From assembly GCA_003154335.1 (NCBI GenBank), contig PMDE01000021.1, positions 4,264 to 34,150 of the forward strand: a stretch of 29,887 nt of DNA. Direction: 5' to 3'. Numbering within the stretch: position 1 is the first letter of the stretch; every line of letters starts with the position of its first letter. The notes below the pieces were generated by a model that ran no database searches, was not told the DNA's origin, and saw nothing but the letters and a program-made list of their open reading frames with translations. Of this stretch, positions 1 to 8,667 are shown one piece after another. This stretch comes from Methanoregula sp. (GTDB taxonomy: Archaea; Halobacteriota; Methanomicrobia; Methanomicrobiales; Methanospirillaceae). A program made the position numbers and the translations under genes.

Positions 1-129
1 GGTTTGTTTCGATGTTGCCTGAATTTTTTGTTGTTATACTATATCTTTGTTCAGACGGTTGAAAAAGGGTTGAATTTTGATATTCCGGAGTGTTTTATTT
101 TTAACTACCGGATGCCGTACCTATAAAAA

Positions 130-3100
130 TTATTCAATCCTGATGAATGTTTTACCCTTTCCCCCAATGGTCTTGAAATTGGTTTCCTCTACTGCATCAG
201 GGGCATCGGAAGAAGTTACATACACTTTTATCTGGTATCCTCCCGGAGGGAGTTTCCGCACGTCAAGCTGTGCATAATCCATGTATTCTGTGGGGGAAAT
301 GGTGTCCGGAGTATAGGGATACTCATGGGATAATTCATTGAACTGGACCCACGGTCCGTTATCGATCGAATAATAAATCTTTTCAGTGAGTGTTTTATTT
401 CCCGTATAGGTAGAATTCCACGTTACCGGCAGGAAAGCATTGATCTCCCCGGGCTCGGTTATGGTAAGATTCTCGACAGTTATTCGTTTTGCGCCAATAT
501 CCGTAACATTAAGGTACGGCACTACCGTAATAAATGTCTGGGGGAGGTACAGGGGATCGGTCATGCCATTGAACGATACTGTTGAGTTCTTCCCGAATAC
601 ATCAATGATGCCACTTTTTTTAACTTTCAACTGGAATGTCGCATTCCACTGCTGGTTGATTTTTATTGTTCCAATACTGAAGTCAAGTTTATTATTCGCA
701 GCCCAGGCAGCGGACTGGTCGGTGACATTGGATGACCCGTCCTGCCATCCAATCCTTGTCGAAGCATTTGCATTATATACATAGTCGTATACCTCACTGC
801 CCGGTCCCGAAACGCCGGTGACGTTAATATTCTGGAAGTCCACATTCATGACGGTACTCACACCTGCTTCATCCCTGATCTCCCCGTAAATAACATCGAA
901 ATAATGGTGCATCTGGCTTGGATCGGGCACGAAATAATAATGACCCGGTGACACCATTCCGTTGATCGTCTGGTTGTCTATCTGGCCATAGGTGGGATAT
1001 CCGAGAACAAATACGTCGATTCCCTCCGATTTTGCGAGACTTGCTGCTTTCCACGCAGCAATTTTTGCAGAATCGCTCTCGTCAAAGCACCCGAGACTTG
1101 CACGGGGGTACCAATCCGAAGGCCAGTAGGAATCTGTTGCACCTGGCGCTGTAGGGGCTACCATGGTAATTCCATCCCCCATGATGATCAATGCCTTGAC
1201 ATGCCCGTTATCTTTGACTTTGTCGAACTGATTGAGGGCCATGTTGATCCCTGCTGCATAATTTGTACCCCCAAAATCATTGAAATTCTGGATTTTATCC
1301 TCGAGTAATGCTTTGTTTGCAGCTGAATTGGTTTCCGTGAAATCCATCTCGAGCTTTGCATCCGAACTGGGGTTGTAATAATTATACGTGTTTGCCGTAC
1401 AGATGGTTGCATTGGGCATGGACCTGCTGGGGGTATTCCATAAAGCGGGATCCCACAGGTTTTTGTCCATCGGGGCTCCTTCATACGGCTGGAAGTGAGG
1501 CAGCCCGTCAATTTTCTGCTGGTTCCACAGGGCCAGGGCATTTGGAGAGGCAAATGGCCCTGAACCGCCATTTCCCGACTGACCTGACGGGTACGTTGGA
1601 TTATTTCCAATGGAGATTAACGATATGGTGACTCCGGGGTCGGCGCTTTCAACAAACGCTTTTTCACCGATTTTTGTCTGGGCCAGCCTGTCAGCTCCCC
1701 CCACCCCGCCGGCAAGATTTGTTATGATAACAACATCTGCAGGCCGGGGCCCGAGCGCCCAGCCGTCACCCTTTATTGCTATTGAAATGTTGACCGTCTG
1801 GTTTATCCCGACTGTATAGGGGTTCACATAGGTTGTCACGCTGATATAGGGATAATTTTTCCAGGTGACAGGAACAGTTTTTAACGTTCCGTTCCAGGAT
1901 GCAATCACGTTTGCATGCCCGGTAGCTGTTGCATTGAAACCTGTGTTTCCCTGGGTTGTGAAGTTACCGGGGATGAATTTTACCCTCGCATTTCCGTACA
2001 CATCAGTAATGTCGTTCGTAGCCAACAGGGTCGGATCGGCTGTGATATTATACGGTGCATCATAGCTGATATTAGCCAGGGCGAAGGTTACCAGTTCTCC
2101 TCCAACCGCATTTCCCGCATGATCCGCGACCGTTGCGATAATATCCGATGTTACGTTGGAAGGAGGCACATCATGACTTGCCAGAGTGTCAGGGTTTGCC
2201 GTGAGGGCAATGATTTCTGCGCCGGTATTCATAAATTCCACCGGCTGGCTGAGCGAGACAGTACTGTTGGATACAGCCGTTGCCCTGACATTTATTATAC
2301 CGATGGAAGATCGCGGACCGTACTGGACCGATATTTGTCCCAAGTTATTTGACTGGAACTGTTGTTCCTCTCCGGAGACCGAAGTATTTACCCATATCCA
2401 TTGTCCGTTTGCAGGATTCCCGTATTTGTCGTACAGGACGTACGTTATCGTGAAATATTTTACCCCGTCTGCAGGAAGGGTCGGCGGAGACCCTGACGGT
2501 GAGCAAAACTGGACCATCGAAAACGGTATGCCATTCGTGTCGGCATTGATCCATTCGAGTTTATCCGGAATGCTACCAAACGCATCCATCAGAATGTTAT
2601 TGGGTCCGACTTTTGTTGTTAATTTTACATTGACGGAAAGATTTCCGTCTGGATCAAGTGACCGGGAAATATCCTGTCCGTCTCCAACAAAATTACCGTC
2701 ATCCGGTGCCGGGCCGTGGACATGCAGACTGATTGTATGGGAACCCCTCCGGTCGTCGATACGGTTTCCCCAGCGGTCTGTGGTGGATATATTAAACGGG
2801 ACTTCGGTTCCGACTGTTCCCGAGAGCGGATGGGTGAAATACGCGTAATAAGGAGCGTCGTGATCTATGTTTACCTCAAAATACCTTGTTACGTTAAATC
2901 CATCGGCAGTAATCCTTGCCGTGATATTTACCACCCCGCTCCGGGTATTCACCTTAAAGGTGCTGGTTGCGTTACCGGTAGCATCTGAAACGCCAGTTAC
3001 CGGGCTCAAAGAACCATAGACCGGATTATCTGTCGAAAACAGAACACTGGCCCCCTGAACAGGACCCGCTGTCGCATTTGACACCATAACAGTGATTGTG

Positions 3101-3234
3101 GTTTGATCTACACCATTAGCAACAACCCATGAATTACTAGTCGTAATCGTCGATGTGTCAGGAAGATATCCCGCAACGGTCCCTACGAAAAGAAATAAAC
3201 AGGTGATAGTAACTATTCCAGCCTTCGCTCCCAT
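130..3234 (-). CDS. Secreted Ig-like / von Willebrand A-type surface protein
   Basis: The 1034-residue product starts with a signal peptide (hydrophobic residues about 5-22, then GYLPD), so it is exported. Residues about 25-125 look like an invasin-type Big_1 Ig fold. Two more Ig-like segments follow at about 250-335 and 345-440. Residues about 495-800 resemble a vWA domain: VVIITNLAGG, then RLAQTKIGEKAFV, later ALIIMGDG. The usual MIDAS DxSxS is missing, since its position reads TNLAGG, so metal-dependent ligand binding is doubtful. The C-terminal 130 residues look like another beta-sandwich. Many N-x-S/T sequons suggest N-glycosylation. There is no C-terminal anchor or PGF motif, so it may be released or held by S-layer contacts. 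The ATG start follows GTGATC (3237-3242), and a TATA box lies upstream. A role in adhesion or cell envelope is inferred from domain types only. Confidence 0.85.
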   Translation of the reverse strand: MGAKAGIVTITCLFLFVGTVAGYLPDTSTITTSNSWVVANGVDQTTITVMVSNATAGPVQGASVLFSTDNPVYGSLSPVTGVSDATGNATSTFKVNTRSGVVNITARITADGFNVTRYFEVNIDHDAPYYAYFTHPLSGTVGTEVPFNISTTDRWGNRIDDRRGSHTISLHVHGPAPDDGNFVGDGQDISRSLDPDGNLSVNVKLTTKVGPNNILMDAFGSIPDKLEWINADTNGIPFSMVQFCSPSGSPPTLPADGVKYFTITYVLYDKYGNPANGQWIWVNTSVSGEEQQFQSNNLGQISVQYGPRSSIGIINVRATAVSNSTVSLSQPVEFMNTGAEIIALTANPDTLASHDVPPSNVTSDIIATVADHAGNAVGGELVTFALANISYDAPYNITADPTLLATNDITDVYGNARVKFIPGNFTTQGNTGFNATATGHANVIASWNGTLKTVPVTWKNYPYISVTTYVNPYTVGINQTVNISIAIKGDGWALGPRPADVVIITNLAGGVGGADRLAQTKIGEKAFVESADPGVTISLISIGNNPTYPSGQSGNGGSGPFASPNALALWNQQKIDGLPHFQPYEGAPMDKNLWDPALWNTPSRSMPNATICTANTYNYYNPSSDAKLEMDFTETNSAANKALLEDKIQNFNDFGGTNYAAGINMALNQFDKVKDNGHVKALIIMGDGITMVAPTAPGATDSYWPSDWYPRASLGCFDESDSAKIAAWKAASLAKSEGIDVFVLGYPTYGQIDNQTINGMVSPGHYYFVPDPSQMHHYFDVIYGEIRDEAGVSTVMNVDFQNINVTGVSGPGSEVYDYVYNANASTRIGWQDGSSNVTDQSAAWAANNKLDFSIGTIKINQQWNATFQLKVKKSGIIDVFGKNSTVSFNGMTDPLYLPQTFITVVPYLNVTDIGAKRITVENLTITEPGEINAFLPVTWNSTYTGNKTLTEKIYYSIDNGPWVQFNELSHEYPYTPDTISPTEYMDYAQLDVRKLPPGGYQIKVYVTSSDAPDAVEETNFKTIGGKGKTFIRIE

Positions 3235-3263
3235 TCAGATCACATTGAAAATAATCATTGCAT

Positions 3264-3290
3264 ATTTAAGTATATAAACATATTCAATAT
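3264..3290 (-). promoter_or_regulatory. TATA-type archaeal promoter of the surface protein gene
   Basis: On the minus strand the sequence TTTATATACTTAAATATG lies about 37 bases upstream of the ATG at 3234, in an AT-rich stretch that contrasts with the coding DNA. A start site about 25 bases downstream would leave a short leader of 10-15 bases carrying the GTGATC ribosome-binding match. The strength and spacing are typical of archaeal promoters. The start site itself is inferred. Confidence 0.55.
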
Positions 3291-3530
3291 AAAAAAAAGA
3301 TAATTCTTATGTTTAATACAAAAATATCGATTTATATTGCTTAAAATCAGAATTTTACGAGAGGAACCCGGCAATCATTATACCGGGTTATTCCTGCCCG
3401 GATAATGGCGGGTATACGTGCATTCAGGTAGATCATCATAATCGCTGAAAAGGATCAGGAATGTTTGAGGAGGTTCCCGGCTATTATATAACCATTCAGA
3501 TGAATAGTCAGAGATAAAGGAGTCCTGTTT

Positions 3531-6101
3531 CTGACCCCGAAAATCAACTGGTGGCAGATTATCGCGGTGCTCATTCTTGTCGCAGGTGCTATCATGACCA
3601 TCTGGTCCACCCAACAGCAGGACTCGTCCCTGCGTACGGATCTTCTTATAAAAACCCGGCTTGCAGAACTGGGTACCAGTGCCGGACAGGTTACTGCGCT
3701 CACCGGCTCACCTGGAGATCTCACTTCCCCGGACTACAAAGCACTCAAGACCCAGCTGGAAAGGATCCGGAATGACACCCCACAGGTACGGTTTGCCTAC
3801 CTGATGGGACAACGGGCGGACGGGACAATCTTTTTTTATGCAGACTCCGAGCCCCCGTCTTCAGCGGACTACTCACCTCCCGGGCAGAACTATACCGAGG
3901 CATCGGCGGCAGTCAGGCAGGAATTTGCAACCGGGCAGGAGTTGACTGAAGGACCAGAGTCAGATCGCTGGGGAACATGGGTAACCGCATTGGTTCCGGT
4001 AAGGGATCCTGACACCGGAAACCTCGTTGCAGTCTTTGGCATGGATGTCAATGCTGCTGACTGGAACATGTCAATTTTCAGGGCAGCTCTGCCGATGATA
4101 ATCGCAACACTCCTCATCCTGCTTCTTGTACTGGTATCTGCCAGTTTCCAGAAGCTGAGTGAAGAAAAGATGCGGCGGATCGCTGAGTCCGAAGAACGCA
4201 TCAGGGAAAAAGAGGCATTCCACCAGGTACTCCTCGATAACCTTTCTTCCGCGATTGTCATTGTGGATGCAAAAACCCACACCATCGATGTTGTCAACCC
4301 GGCTGCAGCGGCGTTGTTCGGGACTTCCCCGGACCAGATCACCGGGAAAAAATGCCACCTGTTTCTCTGTCCTGCTGATGAGAGCGCTTGTCCTGTTACC
4401 GATCTTCATAAGGAATTTGACAATACTGAAGGCGTTCTGCTCAATGCGAGCGGGACAAAAATCCCGATCTTACAATCAGTTACAAAGATCCATATCGACG
4501 GCCGGGAAAAACTGCTCGAGAACTTCATTGATATTACCCGCCGCAAGGATACCGAAGCGGCGCTGCAACGCAAGACAAAGGCGCTCACCATCCTCAATGA
4601 TATCATCAGCACTGCAAACAAAGCAGATGACCTTCCCGATCTCCTCAACAGTATTCTCAATGAATCGCTGCGCATACTGGACTTCGATGCCGGGGGGATC
4701 TACCTGGTGGATCCTGGTACGCGAACTGCCCACGTAGTGCACTCCAAAAATCTTCCCGCAGAATTCCTTGCTGAAATCAGGACAATAGACATTGACAGGA
4801 AACCCTATGATTCGCTGTTTATCCAGAACACCCCAATAATCACCGAGCACTACGAACAGATCAATCCTGCCCGGTCGAAAAAGTATGGATTCCATTCAAT
4901 GGCCAGTATTCCTTTACTCTCAAATGGGATGGCAATCGGTGCTCTTAATGTAATGAGCACGAGAAGGTACGAACTATCTGAAGAGGAAAAACAGACGCTC
5001 TTCTCTGTCAGCAGGGAACTTGGCAGTACGATTAAACGGATGGCTGCCGAAGAGGAAGTAAAGAAGTCTTCAAAAAATTTAGTGACCCTGTTCAATTCTA
5101 TCGACGAAATGGTCTTTGTTCTCGATATGGAGGGCAGAATCCTTAACGTGAACAAAACCGTTGAACGACGACTGGGATATACCGATTCTGAACTTCGTGC
5201 TATCAATATCCTGGAGCTTCATGTACCGGATCGGCGCGATGAAGCCTCAATGAATGTTCAGGGCATGATCGAATGCGCAACTGCTTCCTGCCCGGTGCCT
5301 CTCCTTGCAAAAAACAAAGAGATCATCGAAGTCGAAACAAAAATGACCCGCGGGTGGTGGAACGGCAGGGAGGTGATCATAGGAGTAGCCCGTGATGTTA
5401 CCGAACGCAACCGTCAGGAAGCCGTAATTACTGCATCCCTCCTGGAGAAGGAGACCCTGCTCAGGGAGATCCACCACCGGGTCAAAAACAATCTCCAGAT
5501 AATCACCAGCATCCTCAACTTACAGATCCGGAAAATAGAAGATCCAACGACCATCGATGCCTTAAGAGACAGCCAGAGCCGGGTCCGTTCCATGGCACTT
5601 GTCCACGAACATCTTTACCGGGGCAGAGACTTTTCTCATATCGATCTGGGGAATTACATCCGGTCGCTGGGAACGGGACTCTTCCAGTCCTACAAGGCTG
5701 CAAACCAGAGCATCCGGTTCGATCTGAACATCCGGAACATATATGTGGACATCAATACCTCTATCCCCCTCGGTCTCATCAGCAACGAACTGATCACCAA
5801 CAGTCTGAAGTATGCATTTACCGATAAGAAAGACTCGAAGATCTCCATATTTGCTTCTGAAAATCCTCAGGCCCTGACCTTTGTCGTCGCAGATAATGGC
5901 GTAGGAATGCCGGATACCATCACGCTGGAGAACCAGGCGTCACTCGGGCTCAGGCTCGTCAGCATGCTGACCAGCCAGCTCAAAGGCACCGTGACGATCG
6001 ACCGCTCAGAGGGGACGAAGTTTGTGTTTACGATCCCAAAACCGGCAGAGGAGAAACCCCGGGAGGATACCAGGAAAAGAGAGGGATCCGGAAGATCTTA
6101 A
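3531..6101 (+). CDS. Membrane sensor histidine kinase (Cache-like, PAS, GAF, PAS, HisKA_2, HATPase_c)
   Basis: The product is a two-component sensor in the cytoplasmic membrane. Numbered from the GTG at 3567: a first membrane segment ends near residue 13, an extracytoplasmic Cache-like region covers about 15-170, and TM2 is at about 173-193. A PAS with a Cys-rich segment (CHLFLCPADESACPV) follows at about 215-330, then GAF at about 340-490 and a second PAS at about 500-625. HisKA_2 carries EIHHRVKNNLQ, with the phospho-acceptor His near 635, and the HATPase_c has an N-box NELITNSLKYAF and G-box DNGVGMP. The start is uncertain. GTG 3567 would cut the first membrane helix, whereas the open frame upstream encodes a full helix (TPKINWWQIIAVLILVAG). 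A strong GGAG (3519-3522) sits 8 bases before a CTG at 3531, which I take as the start. No regulator gene is adjacent. Confidence 0.85.
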   Translation: MTPKINWWQIIAVLILVAGAIMTIWSTQQQDSSLRTDLLIKTRLAELGTSAGQVTALTGSPGDLTSPDYKALKTQLERIRNDTPQVRFAYLMGQRADGTIFFYADSEPPSSADYSPPGQNYTEASAAVRQEFATGQELTEGPESDRWGTWVTALVPVRDPDTGNLVAVFGMDVNAADWNMSIFRAALPMIIATLLILLLVLVSASFQKLSEEKMRRIAESEERIREKEAFHQVLLDNLSSAIVIVDAKTHTIDVVNPAAAALFGTSPDQITGKKCHLFLCPADESACPVTDLHKEFDNTEGVLLNASGTKIPILQSVTKIHIDGREKLLENFIDITRRKDTEAALQRKTKALTILNDIISTANKADDLPDLLNSILNESLRILDFDAGGIYLVDPGTRTAHVVHSKNLPAEFLAEIRTIDIDRKPYDSLFIQNTPIITEHYEQINPARSKKYGFHSMASIPLLSNGMAIGALNVMSTRRYELSEEEKQTLFSVSRELGSTIKRMAAEEEVKKSSKNLVTLFNSIDEMVFVLDMEGRILNVNKTVERRLGYTDSELRAINILELHVPDRRDEASMNVQGMIECATASCPVPLLAKNKEIIEVETKMTRGWWNGREVIIGVARDVTERNRQEAVITASLLEKETLLREIHHRVKNNLQIITSILNLQIRKIEDPTTIDALRDSQSRVRSMALVHEHLYRGRDFSHIDLGNYIRSLGTGLFQSYKAANQSIRFDLNIRNIYVDINTSIPLGLISNELITNSLKYAFTDKKDSKISIFASENPQALTFVVADNGVGMPDTITLENQASLGLRLVSMLTSQLKGTVTIDRSEGTKFVFTIPKPAEEKPREDTRKREGSGRS

Positions 6102-6110
6102 TCTTCCGGA
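6087..6110. terminator. Perfect 10-bp hairpin overlapping the kinase stop codon
   Basis: TCCGGAAGAT (6087-6096) and ATCTTCCGGA (6101-6110) form a perfect stem with a four-base CTTA loop. The stop codon TAA (6099-6101) lies inside it. It sits between two convergent genes, where a bidirectional transcription end or mRNA 3' stabiliser is expected. No T-run follows, so its role as a terminator is only likely. Confidence 0.4.
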
Positions 6111-6182
6111 GAGGATCAATGAAGCGAGAACGATGAACAGGAACCCGCATAGTTTACGATAATCTGACTTTTTACCGGACTG

Positions 6183-7079
6183 TCATTGGGGGTGGTCCTT
6201 AATCTTTCCCACAAGAGTACAGTCTTTGCACTCATCACACTCGAATTCCAGTGTTGAATGGAGTATCCTGTACTTCTTTAACCGTTCCTTGATCTCCTGT
6301 TTCATCTGTTCGATCTTTTCAACATCCCTTTCGCAGGAATACACGTGAGCATCGAGCACATTTATGTCAGAACAGAGACTCCATAGATGCACATGATGCA
6401 CACCATCTACTCCTTTCACGCTGGTCATATCAGCAACTACCTGGTCAAAATCCACCGATGACGGGGTGAACTGGAGCAGAATCATGATCGTCTCGCGAAG
6501 GAGACCCGCGGCTGAAACCACGATCAGGATTGCGATAAGGATGGAGAGGACAGGGTCAGCAATCGCCTGTCCCGTCAGGGATATCCAGACTGCAGCCGCG
6601 ATAACGGCAACGGATGAGATCGTGTCCCCGATAACATGAAGAAAGGCACTCCGCACATTCAGGTCATGGCTCCCATGGAGGAGGAATACGATCGCGATGT
6701 TTGCTGCAAGACCAATGCATGCTACGATAAACATCAGTCCCCCCTGGACCGGGGCAGGACTGAGTATCCGCAGGTATGCCTCCCACAGGATACCGGCACT
6801 TACGGCGATCAACAGAAGGGAATTTATAAACGCTGCAAAGATCTCGGCCCGGTGGTATCCATAGGTCCGCTCTTTGGTGGGAAGCTGGAGGGCAAGGGTC
6901 ATTGCCCCGAGGGAAAGAAGGAGGGCCAGGACATCACTGAACATATGTCCTGCATCACTGATGAGAGCAAGTGAGCCCGATAGCACTCCCCCGGCTATCT
7001 CCACGAGTAAGAAGACCAAGGTTATGATAAAGGCGATCTTCATCGATTTCCGGTAGTCCGGAACGGTATCCTGTGTCAC
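6183..7079 (-). CDS. Cation diffusion facilitator (CzcD/ZitB-like Zn/Co/Cd exporter)
   Basis: This is a 298-residue member of the CDF family, which exports divalent metals such as Zn2+ in exchange for protons across the cytoplasmic membrane. Six membrane segments are visible. The metal site in TM2 and TM5 is complete: H45xxxD49 (within SDAGHMFSD) and H148xxxD152 (HVIGD). The GYHR segment after TM2 (residues about 73-76) is typical of the family. The C-terminal cytoplasmic domain (about 215-298) carries HVHLWSLCSD and ends in a Cys-rich tail with CDECKDC, probably an extra metal ligand patch. The start is GTG at 7079, preceded by GAGGAT at good spacing. The gene is convergent with the upstream kinase and divergent from the PolB2 cassette. 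Confidence 0.92.
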   Translation of the reverse strand: MTQDTVPDYRKSMKIAFIITLVFLLVEIAGGVLSGSLALISDAGHMFSDVLALLLSLGAMTLALQLPTKERTYGYHRAEIFAAFINSLLLIAVSAGILWEAYLRILSPAPVQGGLMFIVACIGLAANIAIVFLLHGSHDLNVRSAFLHVIGDTISSVAVIAAAVWISLTGQAIADPVLSILIAILIVVSAAGLLRETIMILLQFTPSSVDFDQVVADMTSVKGVDGVHHVHLWSLCSDINVLDAHVYSCERDVEKIEQMKQEIKERLKKYRILHSTLEFECDECKDCTLVGKIKDHPQ

Positions 7080-7646
7080 GTCAAATCCTCGTATAACCGA
7101 TGTGTAAACAGTGCTTCCTCCGGCATCCGGTGGAAAACAGCATAGGTATTTGTTTCAGCATATGCTCATTGAATGTTATCAAAGCTCCCGTAAAAGATGA
7201 TGCCTGGCCGGTCGCTGGGCAGGTAAAGAAGAGCAAAACGGTAAGATATGCGTGCGATGGAGTGATACTGAGCAGCAGCATTATCGTGCAGTGTCCTGCT
7301 CTCATGCCAACAAGAAGATCGGCCGGGATGGTTCGTCTTTTGCGGTCCTTCGGCTTGCTTGCCTTTTCCTCCGTTCCGCTCAAAGATCTCCCTTGCTTTT
7401 TCCCGGTGTATTGTCGGGATGCAGTACGCACCCCTGCACACGCAAGCTTGTTTTCGGGTTTGATGCTCCGCCCCGCTCTCCTCACACCTGCTTTGCATCG
7501 CGTTCGTCGCTGTTGATTGTACCCTGTCGAATGCTCAGGGACTCGTTTTGCGCCCCGCCTCTTCCTGATGCATTCGGTAACCGGCGCTCACTGGAGGGCC
7601 GCTGGTCTGATATTCGAACCTTCCCGGCAAAGCTCCTTCTTTAGAA
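7080..7646. other. Gene-poor stretch between the CDF gene and the PolB2 cassette
   Basis: No convincing gene is visible in these 570 bases. Open frames of 110-140 codons exist on both strands but overlap each other and lack start signals or family features. The right half carries copy A of an interspersed repeat (7378-7518). The left end must hold the promoter of the minus-strand CDF gene. Confidence 0.5.
7378..7518 (+). repeat. Interspersed repeat, copy A (fullest copy)
   Basis: The 5' part (7378-7450) matches copy C near 28404-28496: both contain TTTTCCCGGTG, then ATTGTCGGGATGCAGTACG or a near variant, then CAC(A/T)CGCAA. The 3' part (7411-7518) matches copy B, which is inverted at 21211-21322: both contain CGCAAGCTTGTTT, a CTCCTCACACC block and GCATCG(C/T)GTTCGT. 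Copy A alone spans both halves. It encodes no recognisable protein. A non-autonomous element or a decayed IS end is the likely origin. Confidence 0.6.
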
Positions 7647-7713
7647 AAACACTTTCGCACCACTCAGGCCTGAGCCTTATCCACACCAAAGCGGGAGTGA
7701 TCCGGTGCTATGC
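7647..7713 (+). promoter_or_regulatory. PolB2 cassette leader element, copy 1
   Basis: This 67-base element recurs at 9305-9372 in front of polB2. The 5' block AAACACTTTCGCACCA and the 3' block AGTGATCCGGTGCTATGC are identical in both, and the middle has diverged. The 3' block contains a match to the anti-Shine-Dalgarno complement (GGAGTGATCC in this copy) and the start codon of the RecA-like gene. The 5' block is a candidate operator or promoter part. That it controls both units is inferred from its conservation. Confidence 0.55.
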
Positions 7714-8237
7714 TGATCGAACTCCGCCGGGGGATGGCGCTTCATCCTTGCACCTTCAACGCGGTGATCGCGCCCGAGAAGGTGATGGTCTCCGCACTCA
7801 ACAGCAACACGGACCTCCAGCGTTTCCTCTTCCTGTACGTGAGTGGCAATTATTCACGCCTCCTGTCTTCGATCAACCGGTCATCCAAAAACTTTGAGGT
7901 CCAGCGGGCATTCACGTCTCACCAGCTCTTCACCATCTTAAAAGAGGTGAGCCATACCGTCCTCCTCCTCGAGCACGACCCGACGCTCTTTGAAGGAGCA
8001 GAGAATATGCTGCCGCAGATCGCAGAGATGCTCAAAGATATCGGCCGCGAATCGCTCGTTATCCTGTACACTCCGTCTATTGACCGCTCATTTTCGGTAC
8101 TGATGCGACAGGCTGATCACATCATCGAGATCGCGCCGGCTGAAGACCCCGTCGGGACGACCCGGCACCGCAGCTCCCGCTTGCATCGGACTGAAGGTAA
8201 CCATCCTTATGGACAGCGGACACTGGAGGTGACGTAA
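7710..8237 (+). CDS. RecA-like protein without Walker A, PolB2 cassette partner
   Basis: The product has 175 residues and I see no P-loop GxxxxGK(S/T). The middle resembles the later part of a RecA/RadA ATPase fold: HTVLLLEHDPTLF (about 82-94) sits where a Walker B strand would be, a helix LPQIAEMLKDIG follows, then a strand SLVILYTP and finally ADHIIEI, which resembles the last RecA core strands. The C-terminal 35 residues are polar. An inactive RecA-like partner beside a PolB2 polymerase would be comparable to bacterial ImuA in mutagenic repair cassettes. This is inference; the sequence alone is too diverged to be sure. The ATG at 7710 is supported by GGAGTGATC 8 bases upstream and by its conservation in the second leader copy. 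Its stop overlaps the next start by one base. Confidence 0.6.
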   Translation: MLIELRRGMALHPCTFNAVIAPEKVMVSALNSNTDLQRFLFLYVSGNYSRLLSSINRSSKNFEVQRAFTSHQLFTILKEVSHTVLLLEHDPTLFEGAENMLPQIAEMLKDIGRESLVILYTPSIDRSFSVLMRQADHIIEIAPAEDPVGTTRHRSSRLHRTEGNHPYGQRTLEVT

Positions 8238-8491
8238 TGGGAAGGAGTTTTGAAAGCGTCCGGCAGGGAGTGAAATCCATTGCCGACCGCTGGAGCCGGA
8301 CAACCCGGGCACTGAAAAAAGAGGACCAGCAGTATGGTGAAAAACTGGTGGAACTCGCTAAAAAACATTCAAGCGAGTCGTTCGTCGGCTGTGATGATCC
8401 GCTCGAAGCTGCGGTCTTCTCGGTGCTCGTTGAGATACTCAAACGCCAGGACGCGATCGAATCCGCACAGAGGGCCAATGGGGAACCCTGA
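8237..8491 (+). CDS. Small conserved-type protein of the PolB2 cassette
   Basis: The product is an 84-residue, mostly helical, charged protein of unknown function with no membrane segment or signal. Its ATG overlaps the TAA of the RecA-like gene (TAATG), so the two are translationally coupled. A segment SFVGCDDPLEAAVFSVLVEILKRQ is the most structured-looking part. Its last codons also occur as a remnant directly before the intact polB2 (9387-9437), with the same 11-base offset between polymerase ATG and small-gene TGA. This strongly suggests that the gene once overlapped polB2 in one operon, and that the protein works with the polymerase. It is not recognisable as a named family. Confidence 0.65.
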   Translation: MGRSFESVRQGVKSIADRWSRTTRALKKEDQQYGEKLVELAKKHSSESFVGCDDPLEAAVFSVLVEILKRQDAIESAQRANGEP

Positions 8492-8518
8492 TTGGTGCAT
8501 ACCGGAATGGCTGCGTTG
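8478..8518 (+). pseudogene. Frameshifted 5' fragment of polB2
   Basis: From its ATG this stretch aligns with the first 40 bases of the intact polB2 at 9424. About 33 positions match, including a run of 17 identical bases (TGCATACCGGAATGGC plus flanks). One extra base after GATT shifts the frame at codon 6. Similarity stops near 8518. It overlaps the end of the small gene exactly as the intact polymerase overlaps the small-gene remnant. It is best read as the dead end of a duplicated operon. Confidence 0.6.
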
Positions 8519-8667
8519 TTCGATCCCCGTGTTCGTCACACCTGCGGATGATTTATTTCGTTCACCGTGGAATATCCCGTAACCCGTTCGTAATTTAGTT
8601 GGGGATAACGCCGCCTGGTGCGTCAAATTCCGGCCGGGAAGATCTTCTCCGTAAACAGAGGAACAGT

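Noticed and set aside
2186..2848. A 220-codon open frame on the plus strand
   Set aside because: It lies opposite the well-supported surface protein gene, has no start signal and no recognisable domain.
7657..7708. Possible GCACC/GGTGC hairpin closing the PolB2 leader
   Set aside because: Both copies keep it, but it is five base pairs across more than 40 bases, within blocks conserved for other reasons.
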